A DNA stretch of 64,000 nucleotides. It comes from Mesorhizobium amorphae (GTDB lineage: Bacteria; Pseudomonadota; Alphaproteobacteria; Rhizobiales; Rhizobiaceae). Within the stretch, counting starts at the first letter, position 1, and the number at the start of each line of letters is the position of its first letter. Under the pieces are notes generated by a model. The model was not told the origin of the DNA. It did not search any database and saw only the letters and a list, made by a program, of their open reading frames with translations. Positions 1 to 9,280 of the stretch are shown here, piece by piece. The position numbers were made by a program, and so were the translations under genes. The stretch spans positions 186,001-250,000 of the forward strand of contig NZ_JHQS01000006.1 of the NCBI RefSeq assembly GCF_014843845.1, read 5' to 3'.

Positions 1-420
1 TTCCTTGGTGAACGGCTTGTTGCGCTGGATGATCTCGCGCATCTTCTTCTCGATCACCGGGAAATCGTCGGGCGTAAACGGCTCGTTGCGGGCGAAGTCG
101 TAATAGAACCCGTTCTCGATCACCGGCCCGATGGTCACCTGCGTTCCCGGCCACAGTTCCTGCACGGCCTCGGCCAGCACGTGTGCTGCGTCGTGGCGGA
201 TGAGTTCGAGCGCGCGCGGGTCCTCGCGGGTGATGATCTCGACCTTACCGGACTTCCCGAGCGGGTCGGACAGATCGCGCACCTCGCCATCGATCGAATA
301 GGCGACGGCCTTCTTGGCCAGTGACTTCGAGATCGATTCGGCCAGGCCGGCGCCGGTCATCGCCGCTTCGTAGTCGCGGACGGAGCCATCGGGAAATGTC
401 AGGGAAACGGAATTCAGCAT
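1..420 (-). CDS. thrS: Threonyl-tRNA synthetase, N-terminal part (cut by window edge)
   Basis: The leftward frame starting at ATG 418-420 encodes about 140 residues of ThrRS; the rest lies beyond the left edge. The first ~65 residues have the TGS-type ubiquitin-like fold expected at the ThrRS N-terminus. They are followed by the start of the editing domain with the HxxxH motif HDAAH at residues 76-80, which in ThrRS helps remove serine mischarged on tRNA-Thr. The enzyme charges tRNA-Thr in the cytoplasm. The catalytic core cannot be seen here. Confidence 0.93.
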   Translation of the reverse strand, partial: MLNSVSLTFPDGSVRDYEAAMTGAGLAESISKSLAKKAVAYSIDGEVRDLSDPLGKSGKVEIITREDPRALELIRHDAAHVLAEAVQELWPGTQVTIGPVIENGFYYDFARNEPFTPDDFPVIEKKMREIIQRNKPFTKE

Positions 421-530
421 AATAATCTCCTATCCAGTCCCGCAAACGAGCGCGGGTGGTGAAATGCCGGATGCGTCCGGCGGCAGCCTTTTAGGGGCAG
501 AAGCCGCCGGCGTAAAGCCGGGAGGCCCGC

Positions 531-1349
531 CTATTTGATCAGGCCAGGCAGGTCATTTAGGAACCCTGCCCGCGTCGCCAGGCCCTTCGGCATGTCGGTG
601 CGCTTCTCGTCAACCACCAGCCGAGCAAACACGATCCGGCGGCCATCCTTCTCGGCCCAGCCGACGAACCAGCCGAGCGAGCGTTTGTCGGTGCCGCCAT
701 CGCCGAGCCTCGTGCTGCCGGTCTTGCCCTGCACCGCCCAGCCATCTGCCTGGAAGGTCGGAATGATCGCTCTGGTCATCTCATGAGCCCTGGCCGACAC
801 CGGCATTTTGCCGGCAAGTATCCGGCGCAGGAAGGCCGTCTGCTCTACCGGCGATATTTCAAGCGAGGAGTTCACCCAGGAATGGGTCAGGCCGTCATTC
901 TTTCCGGCGCTGCCGGAGACATCCATATTGCCGTAGTCGAACCTCGATACATAGCCGGCAAATCGTTTGCTGCCGAGCCTGCTTGTGATTTCGCGGGAAT
1001 ACCAGAGAACGGAATCGCGCTCCCAGATCGTCGGATCGACGGTCTTCCGGTCCCGCTTCACCGCATTGAACTCAGGTCTGTAGTCCCTGCTCGGCGTATG
1101 CTCGTCGTTCAGAATGCCCGCGTCGTAGCCGATCAGCGCCAGCGGCACCTTGAATGTCGACGCCGGGCTGAAGCGTTGATCGCAGACGCCGTCCCGATAG
1201 AGCATCTCGCCGCTTACCGCATCCTCGATCAGCGTGCATTCGACATCGGCAAGCGGAGCCGACTGTGCCCGCATCGGGAACCCAAGCAGCCACGCCAGCA
1301 GGAACAGAACGATGGCAAAAACGAATGGAAGGCGGTCTATCTGGCGCAT
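531..1349 (-). CDS. Class D (OXA-like) beta-lactamase
   Basis: A 272-aa protein with an N-terminal hydrophobic signal (about residues 8-30) and class D serine beta-lactamase motifs: STFK at 64-67 (Ser64 nucleophile, Lys67 to be carboxylated), SVL at 113-115 (family SxV, so the third position is Leu here), YGN at 139-141 and KTG at 209-211. A Trp in [11 protein letters not shown] (about 157-167) matches the omega-like region. It should hydrolyse penicillins in the periplasm; the spectrum cannot be inferred. No blaR/blaI-type regulator and no mobile element adjoin it, so it looks like a resident chromosomal gene. Confidence 0.88.
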   Translation of the reverse strand: MRQIDRLPFVFAIVLFLLAWLLGFPMRAQSAPLADVECTLIEDAVSGEMLYRDGVCDQRFSPASTFKVPLALIGYDAGILNDEHTPSRDYRPEFNAVKRDRKTVDPTIWERDSVLWYSREITSRLGSKRFAGYVSRFDYGNMDVSGSAGKNDGLTHSWVNSSLEISPVEQTAFLRRILAGKMPVSARAHEMTRAIIPTFQADGWAVQGKTGSTRLGDGGTDKRSLGWFVGWAEKDGRRIVFARLVVDEKRTDMPKGLATRAGFLNDLPGLIK

Positions 1350-1497
1350 GTAAGATCTATCTCCTGACGGGTGGGCAGGAGAGGACTTAGCGAGGCGTCT
1401 TGTCTCGATTTTGTCTCAAATTCGCAGTCTTTGTGCAGGCTTGCGTTAACCCTACCAGATCGTAAAGACCGGCCGGAGCCGAGGCCCGTGGGTGCAG

Positions 1498-1926
1498 TCA
1501 GACCTCGCCGCGCTTCTTGCCGATCCGCCAGTACCGCCACGGCATGAACCAGACATAGCGCCCGGCCAGCGTCTCCGGCACGCGATCGATGCCATGCGTG
1601 CCGAACGGGCCGCAGCGCAGCACCCGGAAAAGCCCCATCCAGCCGCCGGCCCACAGGCCGTGGCGGGCGATCGCCTCATGCGCGTATTCGGAACAGGTCG
1701 GCAGATGGCGGCAGGTATTGCCGACAAAACCGGACAGCGTCAGCTGGTAGAGACGCACAAGCGACGTGCCGAGGATGCGGCCCGGCGTCTTGCGCCAGGG
1801 GCCTGGCCAATTGCGCCCACGCCGCGCCGGTGTTGCGGCATGCGCATGCCCTTCGTGGTCGCGCACCGCATTCTCCGTATCGCGTTTCGCCCCGGGATAG
1901 ATGTGGACTTCGAGCAGAGAACGCAA
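1498..1926 (-). CDS. yidD: Membrane protein insertion efficiency factor YidD
   Basis: The C-terminal ~90 residues carry the YidD signature: a hydrophobic stretch LVRLYQLTLSGFVG, then CRHLPTCSEYAHEAI, a glycine-rich helix (GLWAGGWMGLFRVLRC) and a short basic tail. YidD is a small inner-membrane-associated protein that assists YidC-dependent insertion. The coordinates use a TTG start at 1924-1926 giving 142 aa. YidD is usually shorter, and the first ~45 residues are poorly conserved in character, so a start further downstream is possible. It is not next to rnpA/rpmH/yidC here. Confidence 0.85.
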   Translation of the reverse strand: MRSLLEVHIYPGAKRDTENAVRDHEGHAHAATPARRGRNWPGPWRKTPGRILGTSLVRLYQLTLSGFVGNTCRHLPTCSEYAHEAIARHGLWAGGWMGLFRVLRCGPFGTHGIDRVPETLAGRYVWFMPWRYWRIGKKRGEV

Positions 1927-1983
1927 TCCCCGTTGATGCTGGCCATTGGTGATGCCAGCTGTCGATGCTGGCCGTCCTGCCTT

Positions 1984-2139
1984 TCACCGGTGAAATGTGC
2001 GCCGATCTGCCGGAGACACCCAGCGCGTGGGGCTGGTTGGTCCCTGTTCGCGGCGTCCGGCCTGTGGCCGCTTCTCGCCATACCATTGAAACGTCGCGAT
2101 CCGCATGACGTCGCCAAAAATCTCCAGGAATTGGATCAT
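1984..2139 (-). CDS. Small 51-aa hypothetical protein
   Basis: The ATG at 2137-2139 is preceded at 6-7 nt by a strong Shine-Dalgarno (AAGGAGAT), which decides the start. The product is 51 aa: a hydrophobic amphipathic N-terminal half (MIQFLEIFGDVMRIATFQWY) and a basic, proline-containing C-terminal half. It lies just upstream of yidD on the same strand. I do not recognise the family. The ribosome-binding site is the main evidence that it is real. Confidence 0.55.
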   Translation of the reverse strand: MIQFLEIFGDVMRIATFQWYGEKRPQAGRREQGPTSPTRWVSPADRRTFHR

Positions 2140-2447
2140 GGCCGTATCTCCTTTGGCATCGATTAGACTGCCGCTGGCCTTCGTCTTCAAACGAGTATAA
2201 TTTCCACATCGGATAACTTTAGATTATGCGTATTGAGGTGTGCCCGGCTGCATGACAACGATGCAACTATATGAAATCATTATGCGATCTGGCTTTTGCC
2301 GCGGCGGCTTCAAGCTTGCTGAGTTGAGCGGGCCGTAGGGCTATTTCGCGCGGTTTGTGTGCTTGATGTAAACTCGGAAAAAGGAGCTAGACTCGTGCCG
2401 ACCGTCAAACTGTATCAGAAGGTCGCCGACAGGCTGAAGGCTCCCGA

Positions 2448-3362
2448 ATGAAGCGCGGACGCCTTCCCCTGACGGCACTGAGGAGTTTCGAGGCGGCCGG
2501 AAGGCACCTGAGTTTCAGCCGCGCGGCCGAGGAACTCTATGTTTCGCAAGCCGCGATCAGCCGCCAGATCCGCGAACTCGAGACCTTCCTGCACCAGCCC
2601 CTGTTTTTCCGTCATCATCGCCGCGTCGAGCTAACAGACGCTGGCCGACGGCTGCTTGATCAGCTCGTCAGAAGTTTTGGCGATATCGATAACATGCTGT
2701 CGGAAATGGCGGTCACGCCGGCCCAGTCCCTGGTCTGCGTCAGTGCCGAACCCTCGCTCGCAGCCTCATGGCTGGTGCCACGACTCAACCGGTTCCGCGA
2801 GCTGCGGCCGGACATCGACATTTCCCTCGAGGTCGACGCACGCCTGATCGAGTTCCGCAGCGACCAGGCCGAACTCGCTCTGCGCTTCAGCGCCAACAGC
2901 ACCTCATGGCCGCGCAGCGAGGCCGAGCGGTTGGCGCCGGTCATCGATTCCCCGGTCCTGTCACCCGCTCTTTTCAAGTCCGGCCCGGCCCTGCGAAGCC
3001 CCGCCGACCTGCGCCGCTACACACTGCTGCATGAGGAAAACCGCCAGGGCTGGGCGCGCTGGTTCGAGGCGGCGGGCGTGACCGGCGACGCACTGCCGGA
3101 ACGCGGTCCGCTTCTGGCCGATCCGTCGCTGTCGAAACAGGCGGCCATGCTCGGCCATGGCGTAGCTCTCGGCGATCTCCTGCTGATCGAGGCGGAACTG
3201 ACATCCGGCGCCTTGATCAAGCCCTTCGACACCAACGTCATCTGCGGCGCCTACTGGCTGGTCGCAAGAAGCCTGCAGAACCTGTCGGAACCGGCCGCGG
3301 CCTTCGCCGACTGGATCCGTGCCGAATTTGCCGAGAGTCGGCGTTCTCTGGAAGAAATCTAG
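2448..3362 (+). CDS. LysR-family transcriptional regulator (GcvA-like)
   Basis: A 304-aa LysR-type regulator. Residues 5-65 form the winged HTH (LTALRSFEAAGRHLSFSRAAEELYVSQ region, then the QIRELE wing helix). The rest is the periplasmic-binding-like effector domain. The opening PLTALRSFEAAGRH is typical of the GcvA/AmpR branch. There is no obvious divergently transcribed target: the nearest gene upstream is the 51-aa ORF on the other strand, which leaves a ~300-bp regulatory gap. Its stop codon overlaps that of the convergent iscU-like gene by 2 bp. Confidence 0.9.
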   Translation: MKRGRLPLTALRSFEAAGRHLSFSRAAEELYVSQAAISRQIRELETFLHQPLFFRHHRRVELTDAGRRLLDQLVRSFGDIDNMLSEMAVTPAQSLVCVSAEPSLAASWLVPRLNRFRELRPDIDISLEVDARLIEFRSDQAELALRFSANSTSWPRSEAERLAPVIDSPVLSPALFKSGPALRSPADLRRYTLLHEENRQGWARWFEAAGVTGDALPERGPLLADPSLSKQAAMLGHGVALGDLLLIEAELTSGALIKPFDTNVICGAYWLVARSLQNLSEPAAAFADWIRAEFAESRRSLEEI

Positions 3363-3805
3363 GCTGCTTCTTCGGCGCGTTTCTTCTCGATCTGGCCGAT
3401 CGCATCGACGACCGCATCGAAGGTCAGCATGGTCGAGGCATGGCGCGCCTTGTAGTCGCGCACCGGTTCCAGATAGCGCAGGTCGGCGAAGCGGCCTTCC
3501 GGCGGCGCGCCATTTTCCTTCAGCATCTTCAGCATCGTCTCGCGCACTGCGCGCAACTCGTCCGCGCTGGCGCCGATGACATGCTGGGCCATGATCGAGG
3601 ACGACGCCTGGCCGAGCGCGCAGGCCTTCACGTCATGCGCAAAATCCGTAACGACGCCGTCATCCATCTTGAGATCGACGGTCACGGTCGATCCGCACAG
3701 TTTGGAATGCGCGCGTGCCGTCGCGTCCGGATGGTCGAGCCGGCCGATCCGCGCGATATTTCCGGCAAAACCCAGAATTTTCGCATTGTAGACGTCGTCG
3801 ATCAT
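3359..3805 (-). CDS. IscU/SufU-like iron-sulfur scaffold protein with altered ligands
   Basis: A 148-aa protein starting MIDDVYNAKILGFAGNIARIG (ATG 3803-3805; the frame stays open upstream but lacks protein-like sequence). The IscU fold is recognisable through KLCGSTV (Cys37) and the DVKACALGQASSS segment (Cys62). The third cysteine expected near residue 124 is absent (ARHASTML), and the Asp normally following CG is Ser39. So it may be a modified scaffold or trafficking protein rather than a classic cluster assembly site. It is divergent from folE, an order I associate with Rhizobiales. Confidence 0.82.
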   Translation of the reverse strand: MIDDVYNAKILGFAGNIARIGRLDHPDATARAHSKLCGSTVTVDLKMDDGVVTDFAHDVKACALGQASSSIMAQHVIGASADELRAVRETMLKMLKENGAPPEGRFADLRYLEPVRDYKARHASTMLTFDAVVDAIGQIEKKRAEEAA

Positions 3806-4044
3806 ATTTTTCCAATCTGTCGCCGCCGAGCGAACAGCGATTGCCGCTGATGCGTCTTTCATTCGCTCGGCACGACCATATATAATGCTCACAGTCGAGC
3901 ATCGACAAGGCAGCCGAAGGCCACGTCTTTGCTCAAATCAATTCACGCCGCTTGAGGGCTGGAAACCGCGAGTTTCTTACACCCGAAAGGTCGTGGTCCG
4001 TTCAACTCGTCCCTCCTGAGAGAGGGACTACGGGAGACGCCTTT

Positions 4045-4680
4045 ATGGATGCCGTCATCAAGAAACTCATGCCCCAGTCCACTTACATGGAAAAGCCGGT
4101 CACCGACAGGCCGAGCGAAGCCGAGGTCGAGGCCGCGGTGCGCACCCTGTTGCGCTGGACCGGCGACAATCCGGAGCGGGAGGGCCTGATCGACACGCCG
4201 AAGCGTGTCACCAAGGCATTTCTCGAAATGTTCAATGGCTACGACATGTGCCCGGCCGAGGAACTTGGCCGCACCTTCGAGGAAGTCGCCGGCTATGACG
4301 ACCTCGTTATCGTCAGGGACATAAATTTCCATTCGCATTGCGAGCACCACATGGTGCCGATTATCGGCAAGGCGCATGTCGGCTACCTGCCGGACGGCAA
4401 GGTCGTCGGCCTGTCCAAGATCGCGCGCGTCGTCGACATCTTCGCTCATCGCCTGCAGACCCAGGAAGCGATGACCGCGCAGATCGCCAGCGTCATCCAG
4501 GACGTGCTCAATCCGCGCGGCGTCGCCGTCATGATCGAAGCCGAGCACATGTGCATGGCCATGCGCGGCATCCGCAAGCAGGGCTCCACCACGCTGACCT
4601 CAACCTTCACCGGCGTCTTCAAGGACACCCCCGAGGAACAGGTCCGTTTCGTCACCATGGTGCGCGGCGGCGGGGTCTGA
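4045..4680 (+). CDS. folE: GTP cyclohydrolase I (FolE)
   Basis: A 211-aa protein. It converts GTP to 7,8-dihydroneopterin triphosphate, the first step of folate and pterin synthesis. Zinc ligands of the family are present: Cys99 and His102 in HSHCEHH and Cys170 in EHMCMAMRG, followed by the conserved GIRKQGS loop (175-181). The start at 4045 was chosen because GGGAGACG lies just upstream; upstream in-frame sequence is not family-like. It is followed at ~90 bp by hisI, with a RIME-like palindrome between them. Confidence 0.96.
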   Translation: MDAVIKKLMPQSTYMEKPVTDRPSEAEVEAAVRTLLRWTGDNPEREGLIDTPKRVTKAFLEMFNGYDMCPAEELGRTFEEVAGYDDLVIVRDINFHSHCEHHMVPIIGKAHVGYLPDGKVVGLSKIARVVDIFAHRLQTQEAMTAQIASVIQDVLNPRGVAVMIEAEHMCMAMRGIRKQGSTTLTSTFTGVFKDTPEEQVRFVTMVRGGGV

Positions 4681-4700
4681 TCGGCCCTCGCCGGCCGCTA

Positions 4701-4749
4701 GACCATGATCCCAAAAAGTGGGAACCGGTTTTTGGACAAGATCATGGTC
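4701..4749. repeat. RIME-like palindromic intergenic element (copy 1)
   Basis: An imperfect palindrome between folE and hisI with outer arms GACCATGATC / GATCATGGTC and a core AAAGTGGGAACCGGTTTTTGG. It closely matches the element at 61255-61301 in this window. This family is known in rhizobia as RIME (Rhizobium intergenic mosaic elements). It creates a false upstream extension of the hisI reading frame. Confidence 0.8.
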
Positions 4750-4767
4750 AAACAAGAAGATCCGGCG

Positions 4768-5226
4768 ATGTCGGCACTGGAATTCCCGAAAGCTCCGTCA
4801 GACAAGAAAGCGCTGGAGGAAGGCACTGTCCTTTCGCCGCGCTTCGACGCCAGTGGCCTTGTCACTGTCGTCGTCACCGATGCTGCCGACGGCATGCTGT
4901 TGATGGTCGCGCATATGAATGCCGAAGCGCTGGCGCTGACGCTGGAAACCGGCATCGCCCATTACTGGTCACGCTCGCGCAACGCGCTGTGGAAGAAGGG
5001 GGAAACCTCCGGCAATTTCCAGAGCATCGTCGAGATGCGCACCGATTGCGACCAGGATGCATTGTGGCTGCGCGTGAAAGTGTTGGGCCACGACGCAACT
5101 TGTCACACCGGCCGGCGTTCCTGCTTTTATCGGACGGTGGGGTTGAACGACGGCAAGGCGACGCTTGCCGACGACGGCAGCAAACCGCTGTTCGATACGG
5201 AACAAGCGTATCGGAAGCCTTTGTGA
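4768..5226 (+). CDS. hisI: Phosphoribosyl-AMP cyclohydrolase (HisI)
   Basis: A 152-aa enzyme of histidine biosynthesis that opens the purine ring of phosphoribosyl-AMP. The stand-alone PRA-CH domain is complete. It has DCDQDAL at 93-99 (Asp93, Asp95 and Asp97 for Mg2+; Cys94 for Zn2+), [15 protein letters not shown] with Cys112 and Cys119, and [14 protein letters not shown] at 70-83. There is no fused HisE domain. The start was set at ATG 4768 because earlier in-frame ATGs lie within the repeat element. Confidence 0.95.
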   Translation: MSALEFPKAPSDKKALEEGTVLSPRFDASGLVTVVVTDAADGMLLMVAHMNAEALALTLETGIAHYWSRSRNALWKKGETSGNFQSIVEMRTDCDQDALWLRVKVLGHDATCHTGRRSCFYRTVGLNDGKATLADDGSKPLFDTEQAYRKPL

Positions 5227-5311
5227 ACCATTCGATATTCACAAACCACTCATATTCATTATTCTCGAACATCCTTGCTGTAGAAGGGATGTGGGACAAG
5301 GGGAGATTGTG

Positions 5312-6283
5312 ATGCTCGAATGGGCGTCATTGCGTAGCAGACCAGACGTTCGAGAGGCCAACGGCCCCTCCTCGTCGGGCGGCGCATCCGATACGAAGCC
5401 TGGCAAGAAAACAGGCATTTCATTGGCGCTCGGCGGTGGCTGCGCGCGGGGCTGGGCTCATATCGGCGTGCTGCGTGCGCTCGACGAGGCCGGCATCGAA
5501 GTGTCGATGATCGCCGGCACTTCGATCGGCGCCCTGGTCGGCGGCTGCTACCTTGCCGGCAAACTGGACGATCTCGAGGAATTCGCCAGGAGCCTGACCA
5601 AGCGGCGCCTCTTCGGCCTTCTCGATCTCAATCTGCGCGGCAGCGGGCTGTTCGGCGGCATGAAGCTGGACGCCAGGCTGCGCGAGCACATGGCCGGCAT
5701 CCGCTTCGAAGACCTGTCCAAGCCTTTCGTTTGCGTCACCTCGGAAATCCGCACCGGCCATGAGATCTGGCTGTCGAGCGGCTCGCTGATCACCGCCATG
5801 CGTGCTTCCTACGCGCTGCCCGGGGTGTTCGAGCCAGTAATCTGTAACGGCCGCGTCCTGGTCGACGGCGCGCTGGTCAATCCGGTGCCGGTCTCGGTCT
5901 GCCGCGCCTACGAGCAGCCGCTGGTTGTCGCGGTCAACCTTCACTACGACCTGTTCGGCCGCGCCGCCGTCATCAAGCACAGCGCCGGTGAACTGGTCAT
6001 CGAGAAGGACGCGCCAAGAGCCGGCCACGTCGACGCCGAGCGCCAGTCGCACCAAACGCGGCTCGGCATCACCGGCGTCATGGTCGAGGCCTTCAACATC
6101 ATCCAGGATCGCATTTCGCGCGCCAGGCTGGCCGGCGACCCGCCCGACATGTCGCTGCAGCCCAAGCTCAGCCATATCGGCCTGACCGAATTCCATCGCG
6201 CCGACGAGGCGATCCGCCTCGGCTACCAGGCGACGATGGCGCAGATCAGCGAACTCACCCGGCTGCAGACGGTTCTCGCCTGA
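5312..6283 (+). CDS. Patatin-like phospholipase (RssA type)
   Basis: A 323-aa protein with a patatin fold: oxyanion-hole motif GGGCARG at 41-47, nucleophile elbow GTSIG at 69-73 (Ser71) and catalytic Asp185 in VDGALVNP. The Ser-Asp dyad indicates a lipid acyl hydrolase. The substrate is unknown; RssA-like proteins of this kind are poorly characterised. The start follows GGGGAGATTGTG. There is no signal peptide, so it is cytoplasmic or membrane-peripheral. It is codirectional with folE and hisI. Confidence 0.88.
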   Translation: MLEWASLRSRPDVREANGPSSSGGASDTKPGKKTGISLALGGGCARGWAHIGVLRALDEAGIEVSMIAGTSIGALVGGCYLAGKLDDLEEFARSLTKRRLFGLLDLNLRGSGLFGGMKLDARLREHMAGIRFEDLSKPFVCVTSEIRTGHEIWLSSGSLITAMRASYALPGVFEPVICNGRVLVDGALVNPVPVSVCRAYEQPLVVAVNLHYDLFGRAAVIKHSAGELVIEKDAPRAGHVDAERQSHQTRLGITGVMVEAFNIIQDRISRARLAGDPPDMSLQPKLSHIGLTEFHRADEAIRLGYQATMAQISELTRLQTVLA

Positions 6284-6301
6284 CCCACAATCAGACAGTT
6301 C

Positions 6302-8086
6302 TCAGGCTATTGCCGCGTCGGTGATGCGGAACTGCACCGTGCGGTTGCCGTTCCAGTAATTGCCCGACAGCGAACCCGCGACATGCATCGTCTTGCCCCG
6401 GTTCTTGAACAGGAATTCGCCAAGCGCGGTATCGACGGCGCGAAAGGCGATCGCCTGGATGCGGCCGCCGCTTTGCGACTGCAGCTCGGCGCGGATGTGG
6501 TTGGTGCCGACCGGCCGTGCATCCGCCAGCCGGTGGCGCGGCAGCGCGAAGACCGGCGCGACATGGCCGGCGCCGAACGGCCCGGCCTTTTCCAGCGCGT
6601 CGAGCAGCGCGAGTGTGGCGCCCTCGGCGGCGAGTGCACCGTCGATGGCCAGGCTTTCCTCGTCCTGCAGCCGGAACACCTCGGCCGCCGCCCGCTCCTC
6701 GAAGAAGGCTCTTAGCGCCCCGAGCTTCGCCCGCTCGACCGTGATGCCGGCCGCCATGCCGTGGCCGCCGCCCTTGACGATCAGCCCGGCATCTGCCGCC
6801 TCGCGCACCAGCCGTCCGAGATCGAAGCCGGACACCGAGCGTCCCGAGCCGGTGCCGACGCCATTGGCGTTGAAGGCGATGGCAAAGGCCGGCCGCCGTG
6901 CGTGGTCCTTGAGCCGCGAGGCGAGCAGGCCGACGATACCCGGATGCCAGCTGGTGCTGGCGGTGACGACGACGGCCGGGCCATTGCCGCCGGCAAGCTC
7001 GGCATCGGCTTCGGCGCGCGCCTGCGCCAGCATCTCCAGCTCCATCTGCTGGCGTTCCTGATTGAGCCGGTCGAGCGTCTCGGCGATCGTGTTGGCCTCG
7101 ACCGGATCGTCGGTGGCGAGCAGGCGGCTGCCGAGGGCGGCGTCGCCGATGCGCCCGCCGGCATTGATGCGCGGCCCGATCAGATAGGCGAGATGAAAGG
7201 TGCTGATCGGCTCGCCGATGCGCGACACCCGCGCAAGGGCGGCCAGCCCCTCGTTCTTCTGCTGGCGCGCCACTTGCAGCCCCTTGACCACGAAGGCGCG
7301 GTTGACGCCGGTCAGCGGCACCACATCGCAAACGGTGGCCAGCGCCACCAGGTCGAGCAGCGAAAGCAGATCCGGTGACGTGGCATCCGGCAGCCGACCG
7401 CGCAGGATCCTGGCCGTCTGCACCAGGGTGAGAAAAACGACGCCGGCCGCGCAAAGATGGCCCTGCCCGGAAAGATCGTCCTCGCGATTGGGATTGACCA
7501 CCGCACCGGCTGCCGGCAGCGGACCGCCGACCTGATGGTGGTCGAGCACCACGACATCGGCGCCGGCCTCTCTCGCCGCGTCGATGGAGACGGCGCTGTT
7601 GGTGCCGCAGTCGACGGTGACGATCAGGGTCGCGCCGCGAGAGATGAGGTCGCGCATAGCCTCCGGATTGGGGCCGTAACCTTCGAAGATGCGGTCGGGT
7701 ATGTAGATTTCGGACGGCACCGAGAAATGCCCGAGAAAGCGCTTGAGCAGCGCCGACGAGGCGGCTCCGTCGACGTCGTAGTCGCCGAAGATCGCCACCT
7801 TTTCCTTGACGATTATGGCCCCGGCGATGCGGGCCGCGGCCTTCCCCATGTCGGTCAGCGATGCCGGATCCGGCAAGAGATCGCGGATCGTCGGATCGAG
7901 GAAGCGCTCGGTCTGCTCGGCGGTCACGCCGCGCCCGGCAAGCACCCGCGCGACGATATCCGGCACGCCGTAGCCTTGCGCTATGGCAAGTGCAGTCATG
8001 TCCTGCCGCTCGGTCAGCCGGTGTTCCCAGGAGACACCGGTAGCCGACTGCCTTACGTCGAGGAAAAGCCTCTTCTCGCCCGTCAT
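6302..8086 (-). CDS. recJ: Single-stranded-DNA-specific 5'-3' exonuclease RecJ
   Basis: About 594 aa. DHH-family phosphoesterase motifs are visible: FGDYDVDGAASSAL (motif I), VTVDCGT, and VLDHHQ (DHH), then a DHHA1 domain with KGGGHGMAAG near the C-terminus and an OB-like tail. RecJ degrades ssDNA 5'-3' in mismatch repair and RecF-type recombination. The start used is ATG at 8086 (MTGEKRLFLDV); an in-frame GTG at 8119 would add 11 residues. It is the last gene of a leftward set after glpX. Confidence 0.95.
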   Translation of the reverse strand: MTGEKRLFLDVRQSATGVSWEHRLTERQDMTALAIAQGYGVPDIVARVLAGRGVTAEQTERFLDPTIRDLLPDPASLTDMGKAAARIAGAIIVKEKVAIFGDYDVDGAASSALLKRFLGHFSVPSEIYIPDRIFEGYGPNPEAMRDLISRGATLIVTVDCGTNSAVSIDAAREAGADVVVLDHHQVGGPLPAAGAVVNPNREDDLSGQGHLCAAGVVFLTLVQTARILRGRLPDATSPDLLSLLDLVALATVCDVVPLTGVNRAFVVKGLQVARQQKNEGLAALARVSRIGEPISTFHLAYLIGPRINAGGRIGDAALGSRLLATDDPVEANTIAETLDRLNQERQQMELEMLAQARAEADAELAGGNGPAVVVTASTSWHPGIVGLLASRLKDHARRPAFAIAFNANGVGTGSGRSVSGFDLGRLVREAADAGLIVKGGGHGMAAGITVERAKLGALRAFFEERAAAEVFRLQDEESLAIDGALAAEGATLALLDALEKAGPFGAGHVAPVFALPRHRLADARPVGTNHIRAELQSQSGGRIQAIAFRAVDTALGEFLFKNRGKTMHVAGSLSGNYWNGNRTVQFRITDAAIA

Positions 8087-8152
8087 ATGACGTGCCGCCC
8101 GCCTGTTGCCATCTGTCACGACATCAATAGGCGACGGCTAAGCAGGAAGGAA

Positions 8153-9136
8153 TCAAAACTTTTCCAGATCCTGATGGCGTGCCTTGATCTCACGCACGGT
8201 GCGCGACGACGAGCGCAGCACGATGGTGTGCGTGGTGATGTAGGTGGGGCCGAACTTGACGCCGTCGAGCATGTTGCCGTCGGTGACGCCGGTTGCTGCA
8301 AACAGCACGTCGCCGCGCGCCATGTCCTGCGCCCGGTAAATCCGTTTCGGATCGGCGATGCCCATCTTGGCCGCGCGCGCCACCTTCTCTGGCGTATCGA
8401 GGATCAGCCGGCCCTGCATCTGGCCGCCGGTACAACGCAACGCGGCCGCCGCCAGCACCCCTTCCGGCGCGCCGCCGGTACCGAGATAGATATCGATGCC
8501 GGTCTCTTCCGGATCGGTGGTGTGGATGACCCCGGCGACATCGCCGTCGCCGATCAGCCGGATCGCCGCGCCCGTCGCCCGCACCGCCTCGATCAGTCTG
8601 CCGTGGCGCGGCCGGTCGAGGATGCAGGCGGTGATCTCGGACACCCCAACACCCTTGGCCCTGGCCAAGCTGCTGATGTTTTCGGCCGGCGAGGCGTCGA
8701 TGCCGATGACGCCTTCGGCATAGCCCGGGCCGATGGCGATCTTGTCCATATAGACGTCGGGCGCGAACAGAAGGCTGCCCTTTTCCGCAATCGCGATGAC
8801 GGCAAGCGCGTTGGGCAGGTTCTTGGCGCAGATCGTCGTGCCTTCCAGCGGATCGAGCGCGATATCGACCGCCGGGCCTTTGCCGGTGCCGACCTCCTCG
8901 CCGATATAGAGCATCGGCGCCTCGTCGCGCTCGCCCTCGCCGATCACCACCGTGCCCTTGATGGCGAGCCGGTTGAGCTCATGGCGCATGGCATCGACCG
9001 CGACCTGGTCGGCGGCCTTCTCGTCGCCGCGTCCGCGCAGCCTGGCGGCGGCGACAGCGGCCCGTTCGGTGACGCGCACCAATTCCATGGTGAGTATCCG
9101 GTCGAGACCGGCGACAATGTTCTGGGCGACATTCAT
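8153..9136 (-). CDS. glpX: Class II fructose-1,6-bisphosphatase GlpX
   Basis: A 327-aa Li-sensitive-phosphatase-fold enzyme. It has GEGERDEAPMLY at 67-78 and LDPLEGTT at 94-101, the metal and phosphate-binding loops of GlpX, plus TGGAPEG further on. It dephosphorylates fructose 1,6-bisphosphate in gluconeogenesis and, in autotrophs, also sedoheptulose bisphosphate. It is transcribed leftward between hom and recJ. Confidence 0.95.
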   Translation of the reverse strand: MNVAQNIVAGLDRILTMELVRVTERAAVAAARLRGRGDEKAADQVAVDAMRHELNRLAIKGTVVIGEGERDEAPMLYIGEEVGTGKGPAVDIALDPLEGTTICAKNLPNALAVIAIAEKGSLLFAPDVYMDKIAIGPGYAEGVIGIDASPAENISSLARAKGVGVSEITACILDRPRHGRLIEAVRATGAAIRLIGDGDVAGVIHTTDPEETGIDIYLGTGGAPEGVLAAAALRCTGGQMQGRLILDTPEKVARAAKMGIADPKRIYRAQDMARGDVLFAATGVTDGNMLDGVKFGPTYITTHTIVLRSSSRTVREIKARHQDLEKF

Positions 9137-9280
9137 CGATGGAAAATCCTCGTTGCCACGCTGCCTCCCGCCAGAGGCCCGCTTCTTGTGTCAAAGCTCC
9201 ATGACAACGGCAAGACTTGTCACGTCAATTTTTCGAAATCGTAGCAATATCAATCGATTAAAGGCGGAATATGATTGAAT

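Noticed and set aside
7457..9244. 595-aa rightward frame opposite recJ and glpX
   Set aside because: Antisense of two clear enzymes; no family motif.
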